Positions 13,489 through 18,593 are shown, counted from the first letter of the stretch. The stretch is 64,000 nt of DNA from Myxococcales bacterium (GCA_016707895.1 JADJGV010000001.1:297501-361500); one strand, 5' to 3'. The notes: generated by a model not told the origin, from the sequence alone. Numbers and translations: made by a program.

Positions 13489-15126
13489 ATGTTCAAGTTC
13501 ACCAAGCACTTCTCGACCCTCACCACCCCGCAGGCGCAGGCGATCCCCGGTACCGACCAGGTCGCGAACTCGGCCGGCGGCTTCACCTGGGCCGTCACCG
13601 ACTGGGTGCGGCTCGATCGCTTCCTGATCCTCGGCAGCGAGGGCGGCACCTACTACATCAAGGAGGCCGCGCTCACCGTCGCCAACGCCGGCGCGGTGCA
13701 GCGCTGCATCGCCGAGAACGGCGTCCGCGTGGTCAACACGATCGTCGCGGTCGCCACCGAGGGCCGCGCGCCCAAGACCGACCCGGCGATCTTCGCCCTC
13801 GCGATGTGCGCCAAGCTCGGCGACGAGGCGACCCGCAAGGCCGCCTACGCCGCGCTGCCGGCGGTGTGCCGCACCGGCACCCAGCTGATGCACTTCGCCG
13901 AGTACGCCCAGGGCTTCGGCGGCTGGGGTCGCGGCATGCGCAAGGCGGTCGCCGCCTGGTTCAACGACAAGCCGGCCCGCGACCTGGCCTACCAGCTCGT
14001 GAAGTACGGCAGCCGCGACGGCTGGTCGACCCGCGACCTCCTGCGCCTCGCGCACCCGCGCGCGGCCTCGCCCTCGCACGATCGGCTGTTCGCCTGGGTG
14101 ACCAGCGGCGCGCTGACCGACGAGGCCAAGGCCGACCAGGCGCTGCGGCTCCTGACCGCGGTGGACGAGCTCAAGCGCGTCGACGAGGTCGCGCGCGCGG
14201 CGGCGCTGGTGCGCGAGCACCGGGTCCCGCGCGAGGCGGTCCCGACCACGTGGCTGACCTTCGCCGAGATCTGGGCCGCGCTGCTCGACGACATGCCGAT
14301 GACGGCGATGATCCGCAACCTCGCGACGATGACGCGGGTCGGCCTGCTCAAGGCCGGCAGCGACGCGGCCAAGACCGTGGTGGCGCGGCTGGGTGACGAG
14401 GCGCGCCTGAAGAAGGCGCGCGTCCATCCGGTCGCGGTGCTGGCGGCCCTGACCACGTACAAGAGCGGTCACGGCGCGCGCGGCGGCGGCACCTGGGCGC
14501 CGGTGGCGGCGGTCGTCGATGCCCTCGACGGCGCGTTCTACCAGGCGTTCAAGGCGGTCGAGCCGAGCGGCAAGCGCACGCTCCTGGCGCTCGACGTGTC
14601 GGGCTCGATGAGCTCGGGCGCGATCGCCGGGGTGCCCGGCCTGACGCCGCGGATCGGCAGCGCCGCGATGGCGCTGGTCACCGCGGCCACCGAGCGCGAC
14701 CACCAGTTCGTGGCGTTCACCGCCGCGGCCGGTGGCTACGGCGGCCAGTACGGCGGCGGCGAGTCGGGCCTGCGCCCGCTCGCGATCTCGCCGCGGCAGC
14801 GGCTCGACGACGTCTGCAAGGCCGTCGACGGGCTGCCCTTCGGTGGCACCGACTGCGCGCTGCCCATGCTGTGGGCCGAGCGCAACCGCGTGGATGTCGA
14901 CACCTTCGTCATCTACACGGACAGCGAGACGTGGGCCGGGAGCGTGCACCCGGCGCAGGCGATCCGCGCGTACCGTCAGGCGCGTGGCATCGCGGCGAAG
15001 GTGGTGGTGGTGGGGATGACCTCGAACGGGTTCAGCATCGCTGACCCGAACGATGCCGGCATGCTCGACGTGGTCGGTTTCGACACGGCGACGCCGGCGG
15101 TCATCAGCGACTTCGCGCGCGCCTGA
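13489..15126 (+). CDS. rsr: Ro60/Rsr TROVE-vWA RNA-binding protein
   Basis: A 545-residue orthologue of the Ro60 autoantigen. The N-terminal TROVE ring (about residues 10-350) has the hallmark strings GSEGGTYYIKE, WGRGMRKAVAAWFNDK and GWSTRDLLRLAHPR, closely matching animal Ro60. The C-terminal vWA domain keeps an intact MIDAS: DVSGS from D369, T454 in GGTDCA, and D478 in YTDSETW. Ro proteins bind Y RNAs and the ends of misfolded RNAs, and in bacteria work with exonucleases in rRNA and tRNA processing and stress. ATG 13489 is chosen because GGAGG lies six bases upstream. No rtcB or PNPase gene is adjacent; instead both flanks are tRNA genes. Confidence 0.93.
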   Translation: MFKFTKHFSTLTTPQAQAIPGTDQVANSAGGFTWAVTDWVRLDRFLILGSEGGTYYIKEAALTVANAGAVQRCIAENGVRVVNTIVAVATEGRAPKTDPAIFALAMCAKLGDEATRKAAYAALPAVCRTGTQLMHFAEYAQGFGGWGRGMRKAVAAWFNDKPARDLAYQLVKYGSRDGWSTRDLLRLAHPRAASPSHDRLFAWVTSGALTDEAKADQALRLLTAVDELKRVDEVARAAALVREHRVPREAVPTTWLTFAEIWAALLDDMPMTAMIRNLATMTRVGLLKAGSDAAKTVVARLGDEARLKKARVHPVAVLAALTTYKSGHGARGGGTWAPVAAVVDALDGAFYQAFKAVEPSGKRTLLALDVSGSMSSGAIAGVPGLTPRIGSAAMALVTAATERDHQFVAFTAAAGGYGGQYGGGESGLRPLAISPRQRLDDVCKAVDGLPFGGTDCALPMLWAERNRVDVDTFVIYTDSETWAGSVHPAQAIRAYRQARGIAAKVVVVGMTSNGFSIADPNDAGMLDVVGFDTATPAVISDFARA

Positions 15127-15202
15127 TCGGCGACGATCGGGCCCGCGCGGGGCCGCCTAACACGCATGCGCCGGTGGATGTCCCAGCCTCCACCGGCGAT
15201 CT

Positions 15203-15274
15203 GGGTTCGAAGCTCAACGGTCGAGCGGCCGGTTGTTAACCGGTTGGTTGCGGGTTCGAGTCCCGCCGGGCCCT
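15203..15274 (+). tRNA. tRNA-Asn(GUU)
   Basis: Acceptor GGGTTCG/CGGGCCC (two wobbles), D-stem GCTC/GAGC with loop AACGGTC, anticodon arm GCCGG-TTGTTAA-CCGGT (GTT, U33), T-arm GCGGG-TTCGAGT-CCCGC. Discriminator T is unusual. First tRNA after the Ro60 gene. Confidence 0.88.
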
Positions 15275-15281
15275 CTGTACT

Positions 15282-15354
15282 GCGCTTGTCGGACAATGGT
15301 CAGTCCCCCGGTCCCTCAAACCGGATATGGAGGGTTCGATTCCCCCCAGGCGCA
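15282..15354 (+). tRNA. tRNA-Glu(CUC), C33
   Basis: Acceptor GCGCTTG/CAGGCGC, D-stem GGAC/GTCC with GG, anticodon arm CCGGT-CCCTCAA-ACCGG giving CTC with C33, T-loop TTCGATT on an imperfect stem. Trailer CGA. Seven bases from tRNA-Asn. Confidence 0.82.
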
Positions 15355-15358
15355 CGAT

Positions 15359-15490
15359 GATCGGCGGCGACGCCGATCCTCCGGGCCGGTAGACGTCGGT
15401 TACCGTAACTATAACGGGCCTAAGGTAGCGACACTCGGGCGACCGAGTCAGCGAAGCGCCGGGCGCACCTCCCCGAAGGTGGCCGGCGCG
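15359..15490 (+). ncRNA. Structured RNA carrying a 23S rRNA helix-69-like segment
   Basis: Four helices follow one another. An eight-pair GATCGGCG/CGCCGATC hairpin with a GCGA loop (15359-15378). The segment 15386-15431, where CCGTAACTATAACGG folds as helix 69 of 23S rRNA and is followed by CCTAAGGTAGCGA. A six-pair hairpin with a GCGA loop (15433-15448). A two-tier stem with GCGCCGG/CCGGCGC (15456-15489) enclosing CACCT/AGGTG. No reading frame is convincing. It lies downstream of rsr, where bacterial Y RNA genes are often found, so it is one candidate Ro-bound RNA. Confidence 0.6.
15386..15431 (+). other. Fragment resembling 23S rRNA domain IV (helix 69 and flank)
   Basis: From 15403 to 15431 the sequence matches the universally conserved 23S stretch around helix 69 at 28 of 29 positions (the usual GGTCC is GGGCC here). 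The 17 bases before it, starting CCGGTAGACG, also resemble the rRNA (CCGGTAAACG). This rRNA site is also the recognition region of the homing endonuclease I-CeuI. The resemblance ends after GCGA. I compared from memory of the E. coli sequence. Confidence 0.8.
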
Positions 15491-15611
15491 TGTCAACGGC
15501 CGACGAGCCTGACCTCGTCGGTGCGGACGCCACCGACGTCGAACCCCCGCCACCGCTCGCGGTGGCGTCTCGCCCGCAACCCCGTACTCCGGCCGTCAGG
15601 CGGCCGCGTAC

Positions 15612-15685
15612 ACCTGCCACTGTCCCGAGGATGGGACACGACGCTACGAACGTCGCTGGCGAAGGTTCGAGTCCTTCCGGTGGTA
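15612..15685 (+). tRNA. tRNA-Arg(ACG)
   Basis: D-stem GTCC/GGAC with GG in the loop, a perfect anticodon arm CGACG-CTACGAA-CGTCG (ACG, U33) and T-arm GAAGG-TTCGAGT-CCTTC. The acceptor is imperfect (ACCTGCC against CGGTGGT), so the exact 5' end is uncertain. The gene is followed by CCA, one of only three such cases in the array. Confidence 0.6.
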
Positions 15686-15726
15686 CCACGCGCGCAGCCG
15701 GCGACGGCGCGCGACGTTTCATGCAC

Positions 15727-15805
15727 TGCACCGGCTGGCGCCGGGCTGGGCCTCCAAAACCCACGACGCAGGGTGGACGGGAGCCTCGATTCCCTGGCGG
15801 TGTGC
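15727..15805 (+). tRNA. Degenerate tRNA-Trp(CCA)
   Basis: Acceptor TGCACCG/CGGTGTG (two wobbles) and anticodon arm TGGGC-CTCCAAA-ACCCA (CCA, U33, inner pair open). D- and T-arms are weak: the T-loop reads GCCTCGAT on a four-pair stem. Its 3' part is echoed twice downstream. Possibly a decaying gene, yet it is the only Trp anticodon here. Confidence 0.45.
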
Positions 15806-15924
15806 GACCGCGACGCATCGACGCCAGCTCGGGCCTCCGCGTCACCCTCGGACGCAGAGCCTCGATTCCTCGATTCCCTCGGACGCAGAGCCTCGATTCC
15901 CTGGCGGTGTGCCGACGATCTCCA
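15806..15924 (+). pseudogene. Repeated remnants of a tRNA 3' half
   Basis: The string GAGCCTCGATTCC from the Trp-like gene recurs at 15857 and 15889, with CTCGGACGCAGAGCCTCGAT duplicated. The second echo ends in the same CCCTGGCGGTGTGC as the Trp gene. No complete cloverleaf can be drawn. Looks like partial tandem duplication and decay. Confidence 0.5.
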
Positions 15925-15994
15925 CGCAGCGACCTCCGGCGAGGACGAGCGGCTCATATCCGCTTCGAGGAGGGCTCGACTCCCTCCGCTGCGA
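15925..15994 (+). tRNA. tRNA-Met(CAU), elongator-like
   Basis: Perfect acceptor CGCAGCG/CGCTGCG, anticodon arm AGCGG-CTCATAT-CCGCT (CAT, U33), T-arm GAGGG-CTCGACT-CCCTC with C at 54. The D-arm is short. A paired first base and lack of three G:C pairs in the anticodon stem argue against an initiator; a lysidine-modified tRNA-Ile is an alternative. Confidence 0.7.
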
Positions 15995-15999
15995 CTTCT

Positions 16000-16086
16000 C
16001 GGGGTGCCCATCTGTACCTCCTCGCCCGGCGACGGGCCGCACATGGATGGTTACCGGTCTCATTGGTTCGACTCCAATCACCCCGA
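16000..16086 (+). ncRNA. tRNA-like RNA with insert in place of the D-arm
   Basis: Acceptor CGGGGTG/CACCCCG and T-arm ATTGG-TTCGACT-CCAAT are perfect, but between them there is no ordinary D- or anticodon arm. Instead CATC/GATG (16009-16049) encloses a copy of the short structured insert also found in three neighbouring tRNAs, followed by only 12 bases. Either a tRNA truncated around the insert or a distinct tRNA-like RNA. Confidence 0.6.
16009..16049 (+). other. Structured insert, copy 1
   Basis: Carries the two conserved boxes of the insert family, TCGCCCG (16022-16028) and CGGGCCGC (16033-16040), which pair around a GCGA loop, closed by CATC/GATG and followed by GTT. Confidence 0.7.
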
Positions 16087-16110
16087 CCGCGCCGGCTCCG
16101 CCGGCCTCAC

Positions 16111-16230
16111 GCAGGCGTCGTCTAACGGCAGGACACTTTCCGTCTCGCGATCTTCGCCCGGCGACGGGCCGCTGGGAGATGGTTCTTGATTAGGGATCAA
16201 GTGATGCTGGTTCGACTCCAGCCGCCTGTA
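16111..16230 (+). tRNA. tRNA-Pro(AGG) interrupted by a 49-nt insert
   Basis: Acceptor GCAGGCG/CGCCTGT, D-stem GTCT/GGAC with loop AACGGCA, anticodon arm CTTGA-TTAGGGA-TCAAG (AGG, U33), T-arm GCTGG-TTCGACT-CCAGC. Between the D-stem and the anticodon stem are 49 extra bases. Because CTT occurs at both edges, the insert is 16136-16184 or 16139-16187. The joined product is an ordinary 71-nt tRNA. Confidence 0.78.
16139..16187 (+). other. Structured insert, copy 2 (in tRNA-Pro)
   Basis: Outer stem CGTCTC (16141-16146) with GAGATG (16176-16181); inner hairpin from TCGCCCG (16154-16160) and CGGGCCGC (16165-16172) with a GCGA loop; ends GGTTCTT. Far too short for a group I intron. Confidence 0.75.
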
Positions 16231-16245
16231 CGCATCGTCACTCTC

Positions 16246-16371
16246 GCGGGTGTAGCTCAACGGTAGAGCAGAACATCGTCTCGCGTCCCTCGCCCGTCGC
16301 AAGGCGGGCCGCTGCCGGATGGTTATTGACTTGTAATCAATCGGATGCCGGTTCGAGTCCGGCCACCTGCA
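16246..16371 (+). tRNA. tRNA-Thr(UGU) interrupted by a 54-nt insert
   Basis: Acceptor GCGGGTG/CACCTGC, D-stem GCTC/GAGC with loop AACGGTA, anticodon arm ATTGA-CTTGTAA-TCAAT (TGT, U33), T-arm GCCGG-TTCGAGT-CCGGC, trailer CGA. The insert occupies 16271-16324, exactly between position 26 and the anticodon stem. Removing it leaves a textbook 72-nt tRNA-Thr. Confidence 0.85.
16271..16324 (+). other. Structured insert, copy 3 (in tRNA-Thr)
   Basis: Outer stem CGTCT (16277-16281) with GGATG (16317-16321); boxes TCGCCCG (16290-16296) and CGGGCCGC (16305-16312) form the inner hairpin with a longer loop; ends GGTT. Confidence 0.78.
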
Positions 16372-16381
16372 CGACTTCTTC

Positions 16382-16454
16382 AGGGGTGTAGTTCAGTAGT
16401 GAGAACGCACGGTCGGGGACCGTGAGGCCGTCGGTGCGATTCCGGCCACCCCTA
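16382..16454 (+). tRNA. tRNA-Pro(GGG), C33, G55
   Basis: Acceptor AGGGGTG/CACCCCT perfect, D-stem GTTC/GAAC with loop AGTAGTGA (A18 instead of G18), anticodon arm CACGG-TCGGGGA-CCGTG (GGG, C33), T-loop TGCGATT (G55). All stems intact, so these changes are not decay. Confidence 0.83.
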
Positions 16455-16482
16455 CGACGCGGCGCCCGCCGGGCGCCGCCAC

Positions 16483-16616
16483 GCAGATGTAGCTCAGCGG
16501 TAGAGCACTGTAAAAACACCGTCTCACGACCCTCGCCCGCGGTCCGCCGCGGGCCGCAGCGAGATGGTTACAGCCTTCCAAGCCAGTGGCCGCCGGTTCG
16601 AATCCGGTCATCTGCG
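16483..16616 (+). tRNA. tRNA-Gly(UCC) interrupted by a 62-nt insert
   Basis: Exon one (16483-16510) ends GAGCACTG and exon two starts GCCTTCCAAGCCAG (16573). Joined, they give anticodon arm CTGGC-CTTCCAA-GCCAG (TCC, U33), acceptor GCAGATG/CATCTGC and T-loop TTCGAAT: a canonical 72-nt tRNA-Gly. Unjoined, the anticodon stem cannot form normally, which is the strongest single case that the insert is an intron. Confidence 0.85.
16511..16572 (+). other. Structured insert, copy 4 (in tRNA-Gly)
   Basis: Lies within the 5' strand of the anticodon stem, after position 29. Outer stem CCGTCTC (16519-16525) with GAGATGG (16561-16567), seven pairs; boxes TCGCCCG (16533-16539) and CGGGCCGC (16550-16557); ends GGTTACA. 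Confidence 0.82.
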
Positions 16617-16627
16617 CGCACGCTTCC

Positions 16628-16701
16628 AGGGGTGTAGTTCCAGCAGCCAGAACGCATGGTCCGGGACCATGAGGCCGTCGGTGCAATTCCGACCACCCCT
16701 A
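16628..16701 (+). tRNA. tRNA-Pro(CGG), C33, G55
   Basis: Acceptor AGGGGTG/CACCCCT, D-stem GTTC/GAAC with loop CAGCAGCCA, anticodon arm CATGG-TCCGGGA-CCATG (CGG, C33), T-arm GTCGG-TGCAATT-CCGAC. A paralogue of tRNA-Pro(GGG) at 16382 with a longer D-loop. Confidence 0.83.
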
Positions 16702-16768
16702 CAACGCGCCAACTGCCGCCCGCGGGCCGGACCTCCGGCTCGGCTCGCGGGCGGACGGCGCGCCTCTC

Positions 16769-16839
16769 CCACCCGTAGCTCAACAGCAGAGCGCTCGGCC
16801 GATAACCGAGTGACGGAGGTGCGATTCCTCCCGGGCGGA
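16769..16839 (+). tRNA. tRNA-Ile(GAU), C33, G55
   Basis: Acceptor CCACCCG/CGGGCGG (one mismatch), D-stem GCTC/GAGC with loop AACAGCA (A18), anticodon arm CTCGG-CCGATAA-CCGAG (GAT, C33), T-arm GGAGG-TGCGATT-CCTCC. The preceding spacer holds a strong GC hairpin. Two bases separate it from tRNA-His. Confidence 0.82.
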
Positions 16840-16841
16840 CC

Positions 16842-16915
16842 GTGATCGAGGCCGAAGTCGTCGAGGCGCGAGGCCGTGACCCTCGTCCTAGCGGGTGCGA
16901 GTCCCGTCGATCACT
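16842..16915 (+). tRNA. tRNA-His(GUG), C33, G55
   Basis: Acceptor GTGATCG/CGATCAC perfect, three-pair D-stem GCC/GGC with a large loop lacking GG, anticodon arm CGAGG-CCGTGAC-CCTCG (GTG, C33), T-arm GCGGG-TGCGAGT-CCCGT. No encoded G at position -1 opposite a C73 (discriminator is T), so normal HisRS recognition is doubtful. Confidence 0.75.
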
Positions 16916-16917
16916 CC

Positions 16918-16989
16918 CAGGGTGTATTTCAATCGTAGATTGCTCGGTTCGGGACCGAGTGGCTGCAGGTGCAAGTCCTGCCACCCTGA
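16918..16989 (+). tRNA. tRNA-Pro(CGG), U33, G55
   Basis: Acceptor CAGGGTG/CACCCTG perfect, anticodon arm CTCGG-TTCGGGA-CCGAG (CGG, U33), T-arm GCAGG-TGCAAGT-CCTGC. The D-stem TTTC/GATT is largely unpaired and loop position 18 is C. Two bases from tRNA-His. Confidence 0.72.
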
Positions 16990-16993
16990 CTTT

Positions 16994-17129
16994 CCTGGCT
17001 CCACGCACCGGATCGGCGCCTCGTCCGTTCTTCGCCCCGCGGGCACCCGCGGGCCGCAGGAGGAGGATCACCGAGCGCGCGGTTGGGGATCGCGATTGCA
17101 CGTGCGATCCGGTGCGTGGTGCCGCCAGG
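16994..17129 (+). ncRNA. Closed-stem tRNA-like RNA, Y-RNA candidate
   Basis: The ends pair over 21 base pairs: CCTGGC/GCCAGG, a small internal loop, then fifteen uninterrupted pairs (17001-17015 with 17105-17119). Inside are a copy of the structured insert (17019-17066), a small ACCG/CGGT hairpin in anticodon-arm position, and a T-loop-like GATTGCACG. CCCTTTT follows directly. A long terminal stem with a tRNA-like interior is the layout of bacterial Y RNAs, the partners of Ro60, whose gene is 2 kb upstream. The Y-RNA label is inference. Confidence 0.5.
17019..17066 (+). other. Structured insert, copy 5
   Basis: CCTCGTCC (17019-17026) with GGAGGAGG (17059-17066), seven of eight paired; boxes TCGCCCC (17032-17038) and CGGGCCGC (17050-17057). 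Occupies the D-arm position of the closed-stem RNA. Confidence 0.65.
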
Positions 17130-17137
17130 CCCTTTTC

Positions 17138-17214
17138 GTCCTCGTAGACCAACCATGGCAGGAGTCACCAGCCTCAGAACCTGGGCAGTGTGAGTTCGAA
17201 TCTCACCGAGGACA
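17138..17214 (+). tRNA. tRNA-Leu(CAG) with short variable loop
   Basis: Acceptor GTCCTCG/CGAGGAC perfect, D-arm GAC/GTC with GG in the loop, anticodon loop CTCAGAA (CAG, U33), T-arm GTGAG-TTCGAAT-CTCAC. The variable region is only about five bases, whereas bacterial tRNA-Leu normally has a long arm. Confidence 0.78.
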
Positions 17215-17219
17215 CGACG

Positions 17220-17293
17220 CCCCCGTAGACCAACCGGCAGAGTCGGCGAGCTCAAACCTCGCGCAGCGCGGGTTCGACTCCCGCCGGGGGCAC
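17220..17293 (+). tRNA. tRNA-Leu(CAA) with short variable loop
   Basis: Acceptor CCCCCG/CGGGGG (first position uncertain because of a run of six C), D-arm GAC/GTC, anticodon arm GCGAG-CTCAAAC-CTCGC (CAA, U33), five-base variable loop, T-arm GCGGG-TTCGACT-CCCGC. Same body type as its two Leu neighbours. Confidence 0.78.
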
Positions 17294-17305
17294 GATCACG
17301 TCACG

Positions 17306-17379
17306 TCGCCGTAGACCAACTGGCAGAGTCGGTGGCTCGAGAAGTCACCCAGTGGAGGTTCGAATCCTCTCGGCGACAC
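17306..17379 (+). tRNA. tRNA-Leu(GAG), C33, short variable loop
   Basis: Acceptor GTCGCCG/CGGCGAC, D-arm GAC/GTC, anticodon arm GTGGC-TCGAGAA-GTCAC (GAG, C33), T-arm GGAGG-TTCGAAT-CCTCT, trailer CGA. Third consecutive class I tRNA with a Leu anticodon. Confidence 0.78.
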
Positions 17380-17463
17380 GAACTTGCCCACACGGTGTGG
17401 GCCGATGGAGCGCGGCGGCCGGCCCGCGCCCTGTCTCAACTCCGGCGAAAGGAAACGACCGCA

Positions 17464-18015
17464 ATGAGTCACGTGGCGAACCGGACCCTGCTGTTGTCGC
17501 AGGGCTTCGAGCCGATCAAGGTCATCTCGTGGCAGCGCGCGATCACGCTGCTCACCCTCGGCAAGGTCGAGGTCATCGAGGAGTACGACGCCGAGCTCAA
17601 GGCGGTGTCCCTCGTCATCAAGGCCCCGGCGGTCGTGCGCCTGCTGCGCGCGTTCCGGCGGCACGCCAAGCCCGTCAAGTTCTCGCGCGTGAACATCTAC
17701 GCGCGTGACGGCTACCGCTGCCAGTACTGCAACGTCCGTTGCACGCTGGCGGAGCTCACCTACGACCACGTGATCCCGCGCGCCCGCGGTGGCCGCACCA
17801 CGTGGGAGAACATCGTCACCTGCTGCTACCCGTGCAACGGCGCCAAGGGCAACCGCACGCCGAGCGAGGCTGGCCTCAAGCTGCGCGCGCAGCCGGTGCG
17901 GCCGACCTGGGTGCCGGCGGTGACGATCCGGGTGAGCACGCGCTCGGTGCCCGACGCGTGGCGTGACTACCTGTACTGGACCGGCGAGATCGACGCCGAT
18001 CCGGAGGCAGCGTGA
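17464..18015 (+). CDS. HNH endonuclease within the tRNA array
   Basis: A 183-residue protein of the HNH family. About 70 N-terminal residues (TLLLSQGFEPIKVISWQRA) precede a zinc-stabilised HNH core: CQYC, TYDHVIPRARGG with H102, WENIV, and CCYPCN as the second Cys pair. ATG 17464 has AAAGGA upstream. HNH enzymes of this type are widespread stand-alone chromosomal genes in myxobacteria and cyanobacteria with unknown substrate. Here it is the only other protein gene among the tRNAs, same strand, so it may be co-transcribed. It could be a homing-type enzyme that spread the array, or an RNA- or DNA-processing nuclease. Confidence 0.88.
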   Translation: MSHVANRTLLLSQGFEPIKVISWQRAITLLTLGKVEVIEEYDAELKAVSLVIKAPAVVRLLRAFRRHAKPVKFSRVNIYARDGYRCQYCNVRCTLAELTYDHVIPRARGGRTTWENIVTCCYPCNGAKGNRTPSEAGLKLRAQPVRPTWVPAVTIRVSTRSVPDAWRDYLYWTGEIDADPEAA

Positions 18016-18109
18016 TCGGGGTGTGGCGGGACATGCGGTGGCCCGGTCGACGGCGGATGCACCGTCGGCCGCGGCCGCCCGGGCGGGGGGCCGCGCCCTC
18101 GCTTCGACT

Positions 18110-18200
18110 GAAGGGACAAGCCGACGTGGCGACGGCGCCTGCCTAGAAAGCAGCGTGAGCACCGCGAGGTGCCTTGCGGGTTCGACTCCCTCTCCCTTCG
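18110..18200 (+). tRNA. tRNA-Ser(AGA)
   Basis: Acceptor GAAGGGA/TCCCTTC perfect, anticodon loop CTAGAAA on CTGC/GCAG (AGA, U33), long variable arm GCACC-GCGA-GGTGC, T-loop TTCGACT. An A34 Ser tRNA is rare in bacteria. The long arm shows that class II tRNAs are preserved in this array. Confidence 0.8.
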
Positions 18201-18236
18201 CGACGCATCGGCGACGCACCCGCGTCGCCAGCCTCT

Positions 18237-18319
18237 GGAGGAGCTGCCTATCGGTGAGGGCAACGGTCCCGAAAATCGTGATCAGCCATGGTCTGGGGGT
18301 TCGACTCCCCCCTCCTCCG
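18237..18319 (+). tRNA. tRNA-Ser(CGA), C33
   Basis: Acceptor GGAGGAG/CTCCTCC perfect, D-stem GCC/GGC, anticodon arm ACGGT-CCCGAAA-ATCGT (CGA, C33), variable arm GATC/GGTC, T-arm GGGGG-TTCGACT-CCCCC. Confidence 0.8.
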
Positions 18320-18332
18320 CCGCGTGTGTTCT

Positions 18333-18419
18333 GGAAGGAGTCCGGCAGGACGAGGAGCGCAGTTGCTAGCTGCGTGCGCCGTAGAACCGGCGTTGGGGGT
18401 TCGAGTCCCCCTCCTTCCG
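18333..18419 (+). tRNA. tRNA-Ser(GCU)
   Basis: Acceptor GGAAGGA/TCCTTCC, compact D-arm GTCC-GGCA-GGAC, anticodon arm CGCAG-TTGCTAG-CTGCG (GCT, U33), variable arm GCCG/CGGC, T-arm GGGGG-TTCGAGT-CCCCC, trailer CGA. Confidence 0.86.
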
Positions 18420-18423
18420 CGAC

Positions 18424-18494
18424 GGGGTCGTAGCTCAGGAGCAGAGTGCCGGTCCGACATGCCGGCGACGAAGGTGCGATTCCTTCCGACCTCA
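18424..18494 (+). tRNA. tRNA-Val(GAC), C33, G55
   Basis: Acceptor GGGGTCG/CGACCTC, D-stem GCTC/GAGT with loop AGGAGCA (A18), anticodon arm CCGGT-CCGACAT-GCCGG (GAC, C33), T-arm GAAGG-TGCGATT-CCTTC, trailer CGA. Confidence 0.82.
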
Positions 18495-18506
18495 CGACTG
18501 CAATAC

Positions 18507-18578
18507 GGGGCCGTAGTTCAACAGGAGAACCCTGGTCTTGCAAACCAGTGATGAGGGTGCGACTCCCTTCGGTTTCCA
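18507..18578 (+). tRNA. tRNA-Ala(UGC), G55
   Basis: Acceptor GGGGCCG/CGGTTTC with three consecutive G:U pairs, D-loop AACAGGA (A18), anticodon arm CTGGT-CTTGCAA-ACCAG (TGC, U33), T-loop TGCGACT. The wobble-rich acceptor includes the G3:U70 pair that identifies tRNA-Ala. Confidence 0.8.
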
Positions 18579-18593
18579 CGACTCGCTGCAATA

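Noticed and set aside
15841..15913. Direct repeats suggesting a CRISPR-like array
   Set aside because: Only two to three irregular copies, with spacing unlike CRISPR, and they are clearly copies of a tRNA 3' half.
15490..16189. Open frames of 180-320 codons across the tRNA block
   Set aside because: They run through several well-folded tRNAs and have the Arg/Ser/Pro composition of non-coding GC-rich DNA.
16511..16572. Group I intron in tRNA-Gly
   Set aside because: 62 nt cannot hold the P3-P9 core; no U preceding the 5' site pairs to an internal guide.
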